Shown here: positions 39,439 to 54,200 of the stretch, piece by piece
How the letters are laid out: every line of letters starts with the position of its first letter
Position numbering within the stretch: position 1 is the first letter of the stretch
Source of the DNA: Anisakis pegreffii
Taxonomy: Eukaryota; Nematoda; Chromadorea; Rhabditida; Anisakidae
Direction: 5' to 3'
Length of the DNA: 64,000 bases
Assembly: GCA_035041965.1 (NCBI GenBank)
Contig: JAPYMA010000067.1
Coordinates: forward strand, 1 to 64,000
The notes under the pieces: model-generated
Database searches by the model: none
Seen by the model: the letters and a program-made list of their open reading frames with translations, nothing else
Told to the model about the DNA's origin: nothing
Translations under genes and position numbers: made by a program

Positions 39439-40171
39439 TGATACATATCGAGTGATGTTTTAGTGTTAATATACATTTATGGCTTAAATGGCAAACTGTG
39501 AAATCAACATTCAGTTTGAAGAATATCTTTGAAGAATGTTGTTGCTTTCATTGATCATTCTGATGACGCTTTTGTGAATATTCAGTTGGATGTTTTCCTC
39601 GAATTTTTGGGACGTTACTTCAAGAATTCGATTTTGTTTCTTGCCGTTGATATCTTGAAATATGTTTTATATGAAGCTATAGATTTAATAGGGGTTATGT
39701 ATAGATAATCTTGTATATTCGTATGTTAATAATTTCTTTTGGAACTTGAAGTTTCAATGAGTTTGAAGTATATCTTGAAATTCTTTTTTTGTTGTAGAGG
39801 GTGTAGGTAAATGTCGTGGAGTTTTTTGATATATTGCTAATTCCTCAGCGTAATGGTACTAAGGATATATTACGACTTCCTGAACACCACTCTCATTTCA
39901 TTTGATGTAGTGAAAAGTTAAGAATAATATCGTAGGAATGATAACTTTAAATCCAATTTCACCTCGTTTTCTGGTAATGAACGTCTAAGACAAAATATTT
40001 CATACGAACCTTTTGTGCTCCTCTTAAATCATTCATAATTAGCACCGAGATAAAGGCATTCGGAAGTGTTATGCCTATGATTTGCGGAAAGAAATCGAAA
40101 GTGTTGGGGATTGATATGATTTTTAATCAATGATGTGATTAATTGAAGTTATTGTCGTGAGTGGAAAGGAA
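39439..40171. other. Intergenic region, DNAJC2 to MOF-like gene
   Basis: About 0.7 kb. Nothing recognised beyond presumed promoter and 5' UTR. The full stop-to-start gap of roughly 870 bp is much larger than usual within nematode operons, so the two genes are probably transcribed separately. Confidence 0.5.
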
Positions 40172-42910
<2,739 letters not shown>

Positions 42911-44154
42911 TGATAAAGATTTTTTGAAATTCGTTCATATTACTAACTTGTGATCATGTAACCAATCAAAAATGTAACTAATCAAATAATTTAAAAAATA
43001 GCCATCCAATCGTGATTATATGGTGTAAAGTACAATATGATTATAATGATAAAGTTATCTACAGATTCATTTCTCGGAATTGTGACGATTTGTTTTTGCG
43101 TATCGCAGTATTTTAAATCATTATCATTGTTTTGCGCTATGATGAGAGGGGTTGTGTTTTGTTAATTACGTCAACGATACTTATTGTTATCAGCTGTTTT
43201 ATTGCTTCGTTGTTTTGGTCAATCCTTAATTGGTTGTTTGCTGTTTGCTGGCATGCTTTTCGTTGGTGATCTCGTATTTACATAGTTATCCGTTTATTAA
43301 CAGTGTAATCTTCGTTATTATCATCGATATTATCGTTGTTTTCATTACTTTAGTTATGATATTGTTACGGTTCATTATTTAGCTTCAGTTAATGCGATGA
43401 TTACTGTTATTTTTATCATTATTTTGTTGTTATTATTCAGTGTTTGTCACTGTTACTATTGTTGTTAGTATTATGCAACTACTATTATTATCGTCATTGT
43501 TTGAGGCTTAAAATTACAAACAATTTCATTTCTTTGCGATTTTGTTTGCGTTTCCATTGCGATGTTAATTATTTGTATAAACTTTTGCACTTCATTCAAG
43601 ATACTTCTCCGGTTGCATTACATCACGTTAAACGTCATCACATCTTCAACAGCTGTCATAAACGATGAAGTGATGTAAAAAATGGAAGTGAGAGCGTAAG
43701 GAGTAAGATAAAATGAAGTATTCCGCAAAAAAACATGGCAACTCTTATCAGTGCGACGTGATCGTTTATCAGTAGAATGATAAGTGATAAACACACCGAC
43801 ACATAAGCCTCAGCTCATCGCACTTGTTTTACTTGAAAAATTCATTCGGTGTTCAGTTTCTTCACACTTTCACCGACGGCTCTTTAATGGCATTGAACTG
43901 TTTCTGAGAGTTTACGGCATCCTTACGGAATATACTGTGCGAAGGTGTCCAGTTAGTTCAATAAACAGTCATGGAAGAATAGTTTGAAGCTTTAATATGG
44001 CATTTAAACAGTCCAGAAACTTTTATTATGAAGTGAGGAAATTGATTTGATCGTATCATCCATAAGAAATTTAATTTCTTCTTTGATTGATATCTGTCTG
44101 ATCTTTCAATTTACTGATTGATCTCATTATCAGTAATCAATGATTCATTGATAA
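42911..44154. other. Intergenic region, MOF-like to transporter gene
   Basis: About 1.2 kb of T-rich DNA. A degenerate TTATTATC/TGTTATT tract spans about 43310-43500 and opens short Leu-rich frames. No gene, RNA or transposon was recognised. Confidence 0.55.
43310..43500. repeat. Degenerate TTATTATC/TGTTATT low-complexity tract
   Basis: Interrupted pyrimidine-rich ATT and GTT units with no constant period. Similar tracts occur elsewhere in the window's intergenic DNA. Confidence 0.55.
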
Positions 44155-47100
44155 ATGACCAGCGGTGAAATCGAATTCAAAATGAAATCCCATTTCAACT
44201 CTCCAATTGATTACTTCCATTTGAATTCGGTTGTAAATTCAGGAAGATTTACGCAAATTTATGCAAATTTCGTAATGATCACGTTTATTGCAATGTTCAT
44301 GCTGTACTTTTTAGTGTCGTTGCGGTTTGTGTTTATGGCGATTTCCTTCAAATAACTGCGATTTTCAGTTGGGTAGAATGCTGATCAAAGGTTTGCTGAA
44401 AAGTTTTTATGATCACAAACAGAGAAGTCGTTTAGAAGAGTTCTATAAGCATCAGCAGCATTTGCAAGAAGGTGAGCTGGAAGACGAGAAGATACTCAAC
44501 ATTGAGCAAAAACTGCGCATTGAACAAATCGAGCAAGAGAACAACAAACGATTGGTAAGAAGCATTCGTTTATTTTTAATATGCAAATCGCACATGTTAT
44601 GTTCAAATGACCATTACGTTCAACCATACTACATGTCCATCGCTGGGCTTTCTCTTATAGTTAGACTCATAGTCAGTATTGCAGTCGGCAATGACTGCAT
44701 GAGAAGCTATTCTCTATGACACGCTCATACACTTCAAACTGATTTTGATGAATTCTCATTCTTTTCGGACGTATTGTACTCGCTCTCATCGCTGTCACAT
44801 GCGAATACCGTTCTATTGATGAGTATTTCTCATTCACTTTGTCTCATTTCACTTCACAGTTAGAATCAAATTCTTATTCTGTAACATATACTATTTAGTG
44901 AATGCGTTGACGAGTGTTGACAACCGAAATCAACAATACAACAATTGAATATTATTGTTCAACAATTATCCGACAGTTAAATGATCAATTATAGAGTGTA
45001 TTTGATAGAATGAGAATTTGACTTCAATTGTTTAGTGAAATGAATGAGAAATTAGCAGAAGAGAACACTTTCGGTGATAAAAGCTATGAGAGCGATTGTA
45101 ACAGCACGGAAAAGAATGAAAACCCTGTTAAAACGACATTTAAAGACAAATGGATGTAATTTCAATGTTGCTATGAGCTAATCACATTTACTTATCCGAG
45201 ATGAATAATACTATCACACTGGTGTCCTATCTAACATGACAACTGCACTAAATACTATTTTCTCGACCCCTCCATTAACCCTTGACACCTACAAATTACC
45301 CAAAATGGGTAATTTCACCTCCTATGCAACATACTGCGATTATTTGAATGTAATAAATGTCGACCGTGAGAATTCAAGCTTGCGAAGTACCTGCTGCTAC
45401 AACAGAGAAATCCGTACTCAGTTAAGTTTCAAAAAACTTTTGCTAGAAGCAACAAGTGAATGATATATCAAATTAAAAATATTTCACTTTGAAATTCGTT
45501 CAGAAATGGGACAAACTGCTATCGTGGACTTCGCTTGTGGTCAATGTGCTGATGTTGCTCGGCAAAAGTATAGCATCTTACTTATCGGGATCACTATCGA
45601 TTATCAGTACGCTGATTGATAGTGTGATGGATATCACAAGTGGAACGGTTGTGTATTTTTGTGTCCGAAAGGTGCAAAAAACGAATCGTTATCAATATCC
45701 GATTGGACGAAATAGGCACGACACTTCACTATTATCATTATTATTCGAAAGAATCACGCTTTCTCAGCAGACAAATTAAATGGGCCACGAAACTCGGAGC
45801 AATTTCAGTTCCTTTATTATTCAAGATTACTCGTATTGAACATCTCTGCAGTGAATTTCATTGAGGCATTCTTTTAATCGCAATTCCCCAGGAGAAGCCT
45901 CGCAAAGTTAACAGTTTGTTAGATTCAAGAACAAGACTAGTAGCCATCAACACTAATCATATGATTTCATAATGATTGTTCAGATTGGAACCATTGACCA
46001 TTCTGATTGTCTCGGTCATTATGGTTATGGCTAATCTTTTCATGATTGGTGAATCGATGATTTCCATAATTGATAATACGGTTAGTTCGCCATCTTCTTT
46101 CGACTGCAATAGCGATTGAACAGAGCCCATTATCCAGTGCATTATGGATATGTTATTGTGAAGAAATCTTCCGCATCCGATATAATCTACATCAAGTTCT
46201 TACTTATCCTCGAAAATGTGGAAAACGATGTCACAGTTCCCGTTTGACCTACTCATAAGTTGACCTACTCGTACTACTCATAAGTCAAATCCTTACGACA
46301 TTTCAAACTGATTACAAACCAATCAACTGATTCCAATTTTTGCACCATCTTAATTTGGACGTTTCTTTTTCAAACTTGCAGGTGGGTGTTATGATGAATA
46401 TTGAAACGATATCGATTATCGCATTCGGTACACTTCTGAAATTGATTTTGTACGTTGCATGTCAAAGGCATCCATCACCGAACACTCGGATTCTAGCGTT
46501 TGATCAATGCAGTGATATTATTACTAATGCTGTTGCCATTGTTGCGGCATACGTTAGCAGCAAATACTGGCTTTATGCGGATCCTTTAGGTGCATTCGTT
46601 ATATGGTTGGTGTTGTTTTGGCTTATCGCCTTTAATAATTTCATCAATGTAGGATAGTTGTTTCATTTGTGAGTGCCAGTTGAATGGGAACTAGACACTC
46701 TGCAAAAAAAGACGATAGTAAGAAGAGTAACGCAAATGATGTATTCTTCTTTCATTTCATCACAGAGAATCTTTTCTGTCCACGACGGGGGATTTGGTAA
46801 CCCGTGTAACGTTGAGTAACATGATTGCTCACTAGAGCACTAGAAAGCACCAGAAACACTAGAAACATTCGTGAAAGCACTAGAAACTCTTAAATTTGAC
46901 GGGTCACCAAACCTTTCACTAGAGACAAAACGAGAGAACTTGTCCAGTGGTTCTGAGTGATTTCAGCTGTCGACCACTCTTCTAAGTTCAGTTTGAAGTT
47001 CAGCAATTCCTTTTGCAGCAGTTTGATAGCGTTTGGATGGGTGAAAAATGCGCGTCAACAGATTCCACTGCTAATCGGAAAGACGGCAAAGCCGGAATAT

Positions 47101-47751
47101 ATGAATCGAATCACGAAAATTGCAATCGAACATGATGAACGCATTAAATTTATCGATACACTTTACGTGTATCATCTCGGCTCGAAATTTTTGGTTGAGT
47201 TGCATGTGGTACGTCCGATTCTGAATAAATTCATTGCTCATGTCAGCATTGTATTTAGTTTCGTTACACAATGTTCAGTGTTTGGTGATCGTTTGGACAA
47301 TATTGCAATGAATTGCAACAAAAACTGAAACTTGAATAGTAAAATTCCTCGTTTTATCGCAAAACTTCTCATTTTGCTGACCAGTTCAGTGAATTGAAGT
47401 CAACCATTTAGAAAAGAAATACAGATGGAAATTAAAGATAATCCTGAATGATGATAGAATACTTATTCTTATCCTTTATGTCATTATGCTATCTATTGCT
47501 AGCTTCAGACGTACCTTCATCTTCTAAATCACTATCCCTCAATAATCATAACTTATCGCTAAGGACTGGTCATTCGTCATGCACTCGAAATGTCGATGTG
47601 GTTGAATTTGCAGGTAATGGATCGTGACTTATCCCTTCAGCAAGCGCACGATATCTCAGAACCGTTACAATTGAAACTTGAGCGATTGCCGTATGTCGAA
47701 CGAGCGTTCGTCCATTGTGATTACAATTTTGATCCCGCAGAGCACATCTGA
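44155..47751 (+). CDS. Cation diffusion facilitator, DxxxD (Mn-type) group, about 373 aa
   Basis: A six-span transporter that moves divalent metal, probably Mn2+ by motif, out of the cytosol in exchange for protons. Exons: 44155-44229, 44369-44554, 45504-45715, 45984-46080, 46382-46605, 47019-47208, 47614-47751. The cytoplasmic N-terminus has FYKHQQ, like the (Y/F)Y-x-x-Q of Mn-CDFs, and a Glu-rich helix. TM2 carries DSVMD and TM5 carries DQCSD; this double DxxxD is the signature of the plant MTP8-11/Mn group rather than HxxxD zinc transporters. YPIGRNRLEPL and a C-terminal metal-binding fold (IDTLYVYHLGSKFLVELHV, then ERAFVHCDYNF) complete it. The 25-codon first exon is phase-consistent but less sure; ATG 44378 would give 345 aa. 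The intron after 45715 needs a GC donor. A hAT copy fills most of the 44555-45503 intron. Confidence 0.88.
44597..45336 (+). mobile_element. hAT-type element, copy 4 (left-truncated, decayed right end)
   Basis: It matches copy 1 from its internal GACCATTACGTTCAA segment onward, so the left terminus and poly-C region are gone. The right end reads TATGCAACATACTG where the family has TATGAGAACCACTG, and no target duplication can be seen. The subterminal hairpin AAATTACCC/GGGTAATTT is intact. The 39-codon family frame is intact at 45040-45159. It lies in an intron of the transporter gene. Confidence 0.8.
46787..46914. repeat. Short foldback (inverted repeat) in transporter intron
   Basis: The left arm GGATTTGGTAACCCGT (46790-46805) and the right arm ACGGGTCACCAAACC (46899-46913) are reverse complements with one indel and one mismatch, and weaker similarity extends outward. 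Between them are repeated CACTAGAAA-like units. The terminal sequences do not resemble the hAT family here, so this may be a separate small foldback element. Confidence 0.5.
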
Positions 47752-47849
47752 CCGATATGCTTTCAATATTTTAATACAATACGCTTGTTTGCATGTTGGA
47801 TTGTAATCAGCATTCGTTTGACCATAAGCATTATCTGCAATAATTTCCT

Positions 47850-47855
47850 AATAAA
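47850..47855 (+). promoter_or_regulatory. Polyadenylation signal AATAAA, transporter gene
   Basis: AATAAA about 100 bp after the transporter stop codon (47749-47751). Confidence 0.65.
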
Positions 47856-48734
47856 CAGTCGTCTTCTAATTGTATTGCTCCTCATCTCATTTATTCACTT
47901 TTGAATGGAAATTTTCAACATCAAAACACAATTGATGATTTGATTCCGTATGCAAATTCCTTTCAAAAATAATCAGTTCTTCTTCTTACAAGTGCCCAAT
48001 CATGTACATATATAAACAGGCAAATAATCTAGATAAGCATGAGATTTTTCGAATAATTTTGGATCATTTTCTGACATTTGTGGCAAATTCATTTCAACAA
48101 TTTACTTTCAAGATTTAACATAGACTCATTTAATTTTATGATCTGTTTTCCTCTCCATTGATTCATTCACAGGAGATTATTCGATATTTTCAGCACCTCT
48201 TCGATCGTGATCATTTTTTAAACATTTAATCGGTTTCATCAAAGTAAATAAATGAATAAATAAACAAACAACCAGACAATCAATTATCGTTATTCTATTA
48301 AAAGATTTGTTAAACGGTTTAAATTTGCTGTTTACCCATCCACATTGCTTAAATACTAACTGTTCGCATCCAAAAAAAGAAGATTCAGTCTTCTCCGTGA
48401 GACTAAACAATAGCTCCGCACAAAGTCTTCGTCTGCTTTAAACTAGAAGACTGCAGAAACAAAAAATTTCACATCAGTGTACATACCATTTAAGAGCATT
48501 TGTATGGTATATAATGTGCTGAATGGATCAGAGATTAACATAAAGTTCACTATGCATAATCTGTTCCGTTTATAGACAGACCAAGACAAATAAGTGTTGA
48601 ATAAATAACTGCATATTAGTCGTTGTTCGGATGAGTAACAATGATTTGCACTGGATGGGTAGATGAACGCAAATAGATGAATATGAATAAACATGAATCG
48701 AGGCGTACGTTAAGAGGCAAATTATATTATATTG
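47856..48734. other. Intergenic DNA left of hAT copy 5
   Basis: Nothing recognised. The minus-strand frames here are short, AT-rich and motif-free. It ends with the 8-bp duplication TTATATTG (48727-48734) flanking the transposon. Confidence 0.5.
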
Positions 48735-49567
48735 CAGTGGTTCTCATGCTGGTAAAATTACCTATTTTGGGTAATTTGGAGGTGTCAAGGGGTAGTGGAG
48801 AGGTTCGGGGAAGTAGTATTTCATACAATTGAAATGTTATGATAAATGCCATTGTGGTGGCGTTTTTTAACTCGGATATGTAAATGCGGTTAGCTGATGG
48901 CACCATTGAAATTACATCCATTTCTCTTTAAATGCCGTTTTAACAGGGTTTTCATTCTTTTCCTTGCTGTTACAATCGCTCTCATAGCTTTTATCACCGA
49001 AAGTGTTCTCTTCTGCTAATTTCTCATTCATTTCATCCAACAATTAGAGTCAAATTCTCATTCTATCAAACATACTCTATAATTGATCATTTAACTGTCG
49101 AACAATAATATTCGATTGCTGTATTGTTGATTTCGGTTGTCAACAATCGTCAACGTACCCAGTAAATAGTATATACTACAGAATGAGAAGTTTAGTTGAA
49201 CGATGAAGTTAAATGATATGAAGTGAATGAGAAAAACCCATCAAGAGAACGGTATTCGCATGCAATAGCTATGAGAGTGAATACAACACGTCTGAAAAGA
49301 ATGAGAATTCGTCTAAATCAGTTTGAAATGAGCCTGTCATAGACAATAGCTTTTCAAGCAATCATAACCGATTGCAGTAAAGAGCAACACATCGATCTAG
49401 AATACTATTTACTTTCACGCCGCTGAGAAATTTCCGGGCCGGTTTTCCGTTTGTTCGTGACGTTATACTTAGAAATAGTATGTTCTTGTGTCAGAGGGAG
49501 AGGGGATAACGGCGGCCTGCCAAATCATCAAAAGGGGTAATCGAGCACCTAAACGTGAAAACCACTG
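48735..49567 (-). mobile_element. hAT-type element, copy 5 (833 bp, reference copy, perfect 8-bp duplication)
   Basis: This is the best-preserved full-length member and lies in opposite orientation to the other four. The plus-strand left end is CAGTGGTTCTCA and the right end is TGAAAACCACTG. Flanks are identical TTATATTG octamers at 48727-48734 and 49568-49575. The minus-strand frame at 48912-49031 has 40 codons including stop, the same length as in copies 1 and 4, starting MNEKLAEENTFGDKSYESD. At 833 bp with no transposase domain it must have depended on an enzyme supplied elsewhere. Confidence 0.95.
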
Positions 49568-49575
49568 TTATATTG

Positions 49576-51236
49576 CAATACCAAACAAGCCGCAATTTAA
49601 TTCAAGAATTTTTTGCTAAATATCTTCGATAACCATACAATAACCCTATCATATTCCTGAATAACTCCACACCAAACGATTTAAATCGTACAAAACTATG
49701 AAATGTTCATATAGTTAGATGACAGCTGATCAGATCTTAATCAGGAGGACCATTAACACCTGAATGAGCGCGAGGATTGGATAATGGGAACAAGTCAATA
49801 CTGATATGATACTTAATCATTATCACTTATCACTATTCACTAAAAACGACTTCCAGATAATCAGCCATATCAGAGTGATAATCAAATACATCTTAAGCCA
49901 ACACAGAGAGCATCAATGGAATGATTTTATGACATGTACTATTCCTGACTTACAGTCCATTTGATAACACTTTCATTAGACAGCTAACCGTGTGACAGTA
50001 GTAAAACTGATCAAGGCTGTTGCCTATTCAAGGTGTTCGTTCAACTTTAAAGAACAGACGAATCGTCGGCGATTTGAATAACTTCGCACTGGAGAATGAA
50101 TCCAAAATGAATTCATCACATATCAAACCACACTTCTATGATCTACGACTAATCGTTGCTCTTGAGGAAATGAGAGGAACGATTACAGAGATGAGTTGAA
50201 ACAAGGATTGAAGCCAAACTGTGTGGGTGAAGAGAATCTGATTCAACCACAAGAAAACTGTTTGCTTAGCTGTTTATAATTATTGTCAAATAGTCGTCGA
50301 ATGGCTAGTTACTTTGTTGGTTGTTGTCTTAAATGTATAGTGCACATGCTGCTATACGCTTGGTATAAGTATGACAAAGTATAGGTGGATGGATATACTA
50401 GTGGATATTTTTATATTATATGTGTTATTCATTCAGTTATTCGCTTATTTATTCACGGCATTCATTTGTTTGTTTGTATATTCATAAATACGTATGTTTA
50501 CAAAATCGTCTATACGATCACTTAAACGCCAACCAACCAGACAGATCAGATCCGTTTTGCTCATTTTCATTCGCTCACTCATCTGCCTATATCTAGCCAC
50601 CTACCAGCCAGTTGGTTACCTTCATCGATGCAAAAATCTCCATTGTTATCCTCATCAAAATCAATCATCGATGTACGTTTATTCATTAGCGTATATCTGT
50701 CCAGCTAAGAAAATATTAATGGATATAGACACCAACTAGATGTGATCGAATATTTGTGTTTGAGTGAATGAATGTGAAAATAGTTCGAATGAACGACTGA
50801 CTGCAGTTATTGTGTTTGGTGATGAGTTATAAGTTGAGTTATTTGCAAAGTGTGGTACTTATAATACAAACATTGCTCATTGACTTGTTAGTTACTCACT
50901 CGACGATGTTGTTGCTTACTTTCGAATAGATCATTGATTTTATGATTTCTTGCTGCTTTCAAGTGATTACTTCAAAATTTCAAGTTTGCATGCATTGAAT
51001 GAACGTATTCATCGCGTTGTAAAGAATAAGAAACTATATGAGAAATTCGTCATCGCGTATGTGTTCGTCATCATATTCGAGTTCGATTCACTGAAGAGTT
51101 ACTCAATTGATTCGTAACTCAGGTATTTACTTGGTGTAATCGTTGTTGTTATTCGATGAACTTGTTTCAGTATTGCTTATCGTCTCTTATTTTCATTGTT
51201 TCATACTGTCAGTGCGCGCAATCGTGCGCACACATC
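49576..51236. other. Intergenic region right of hAT copy 5, upstream of LRR gene
   Basis: About 1.7 kb with no recognised gene. An acceptor-like TTGTTTCAG ends at 51170, before the LRR start codon, and may be a trans-splice or 5' UTR splice site. Confidence 0.5.
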
Positions 51237-54200
51237 ATGTTGATGCTCTTCAACTCGACCAAACGTTCCTTCATCGAACCGCCATTCGATTTCCCCGTCA
51301 GCTTTGCAAATTTATTGAAAGGACGACGAAATTTTCACAGAGGGCATCAGCGTTCAGTTTGCTCGCCCACATTCTTGGTTGCAGTGTTTGTCGGGATTCT
51401 GAATGCAACGATCGTTCCGGTTGTGCAAGCGCAGTGCCCTCCGCTGCAACCACCCTGTCGGTGTGCACCATCCATTTATGAGCCTGTCTCGATCATTTGT
51501 GAAAATGCTGCGAGTCTTTCGGATATTATTCAAGCGATCTCACAAGCACGAAATACACCCGTTCGTCAATTTACACTTTTCATTGCATTCCTTTTGACCA
51601 GTCACTTGATCAGTATACAAATTTGATTTGGCAAAACATAACGAAGCTTGACTTGTTGACTTGTTCAAAAGAGGTGCTTGATGGAATTCCTTTCAAATGG
51701 AATGCATTGAAGACACTGAATTCTTGAGTTGAAAATTTTCTGACAATGAATAAATTATGTGGGAACTCAGATTTGAGGAAATCGCTTTTTACGATTATGT
51801 AATATTCATAACTACCTTTTAAATATTGCTTGATATCCGTTCCAACTCAGTCAATACGAATTTGATAATGCTCATTATCAGTTAATCGAAACACAAACTC
51901 TGCAAAGATCCATTGATGAATTAGCAGTAAATGGACAAATCATCAATATCAATCCAAAATTTCATGTACTCCTCTGCAAGCAATCGAAATTTCAGATCGA
52001 TTCATTGCTTATTCTCGATTCACCTGTGACAACGTTGCCGTCGAACACATTCGTCGACTTCACAATACTTCGTTTAGTGATTAATGGTTGCAATTTGGGC
52101 ATCATCGAAGATGGTGCCTTCAATGGCCCGTTGATCGACTCGTTGGTCGAGTTGGACTTGACCGATAATCAGCTGGGTATTGTACCGCAGACTGGTTTAC
52201 CACGATTGAGGAATTTGCGTAAACTCTATCTGAATCGAAATCGAATCAGTGCACTGCAGTCTGACAGTTTCGCGCTGTATGAGAGCCGTGATATCCTGTT
52301 GAAGTTAGAGTTGGCCGGAAATCGTTTGACAAACGATGCGCTTGGTAATCAACAAGCGTTCAGGCCACTCAGATCGCTACAGCAACTGAGTCTGGAGACG
52401 AACGCTCTCACTGCCATACCGAGTGCGGCGTTCGTCAATCAACGACAAACGCTCACCAATCTCAATCTTGGCCTAAACCAAATCAACCAAGTCCCAGTCG
52501 GGGCGTTGGATTTCCCGAATTTGTCGTCACTTTCACTCGAATTCAATGGTATCTCCGAAATCATACCACCAGCCTTTCAAGGCGTACCAATATTGCAATA
52601 TTTATATTTGACTGGGAATAACTTCCCGTCATGGCAGCCAGAAATGTTCCGCTATATTGGTCAGTTGAGGACGCTTGGCATTGGTGAAACACCGATTTCG
52701 GTGATACCTGCAAACGCATTTCAGGTCGTGTTCATATTACTCTTTACTATTTCAATGCCTTTTCCCACCAATCAACATGTCGTTCTATCATGAGATTGCA
52801 TTGTTGCGTGTATAAAATCAAATTACATAAACCTAGCATAAGTCTTTGTGATCTCAACTGAAAGAGTTCATATACTTTTTTTGAAAGCTTTTCTCAAGCT
52901 TCATAAATTTTCAACTATTCTCTTAGTCATATTCATGAAGTCATGAAACAAATGAGCAATTTCTTTGACATTCCATCGTTTCAAAACTAGTTCTGAACGT
53001 GATCTTCTCCTCTAGGTAATCTCTGAATATGATCTCTTGGAATAGCAATCTCCATCACCCTCTTGGAAGCTTGCAAAGACTAAGTTTTACTCAAAATTTC
53101 GCACAACTTCCCTCAAAGTATCACTTCATTCGATATTGGAACAATCCAATATAAAACATCAAATAGTTTAGCCAGCTATCTTGGCCAGCCCTCAATCATA
53201 AGGTAAAGAAAAACTTACGTATATTTATGCTTCAAATTAACAGATCCATCCGTTTTTTGATATTAGCACTCCGTCTTTTATCGATGCCTCATGATATCAT
53301 TCTGCGAGAAGAGAACTAAAACTAACCAATCATAAAATTATGCCCTCACGATGCGTATCAATGAAATTAATTCGTAATTCATTTATTCAATTGTATCGTT
53401 GACGATGCATAATCTTCTTCTGTGTGTATGTTTTGCAAGCGAGCAAGTTCGTATGCTATATGATTTTGGAAGAATGTCTTGAGTAAATGAACGAAGACAA
53501 CTTGAGTCTAGTTATTCAGTTAGCAGTGGCGTGGCATCTTCAGTGGATAATGATGAGTCGTTATAACACTTATTGTACTTCTTCTTAGTTTTTAACGTTG
53601 CCTACTTATCATTGAATCTTATAGCTCATCATCGACATTCACAAAAGCATAACAAAGCACACCTCCAACAGGAGAGCGCTCATACTTCACAATTCTATTG
53701 TGAACGTTGTTGATTTTTATCACGTTTTCATGAACTCAAAACCAAAGTAATAAAATAAAATCAGAAATGTTCAGTTATGAATTCGCGTGGTCGATGAAAA
53801 GATTAACAAGTTTTGTTTCGTACTCCTCTGAATCACAGATCAATTTGTAAGCTCACGAAAATAGTCGAATCTCCCACCGATAGTGTGTTTTGCGATTTCT
53901 TTCAACAATCTCGTACTGCTAAAACTCACCAGTTATGAATATTGGACATTCTTGATCAATTTATTTTTGCAGAATTACCAAATATTCGAGTAAATTTAGA
54001 AGCAGTATGATTTTTTGATTTCATGAAATGTCGTCCTCAAGCCGTTAATTAAAATTTTAAATATAAACGGATTGAACTTCAGCAGTTTTTTGTAAACAAA
54101 TCCATATTGAACAGCATGTTTTCTTTTTGCCTACTCTCAATGTTCTCCACTCACTCCGATCAAATCATTTTCTGAAAAGCTACAAGGTTTCCTCCGATTA

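Noticed and set aside
46943..46956. CCAGTGGTTCTGAG, similar to the hAT terminus
   Set aside because: There is no partner terminus, no internal element sequence and no 8-bp duplication around it; probably chance.
48727..48921. Minus-strand 64-codon frame at the end of hAT copy 5, and similar frames at 12746 and 45236
   Set aside because: They are reading frames through the transposon's right-hand region that recur with the element and have no coding support.
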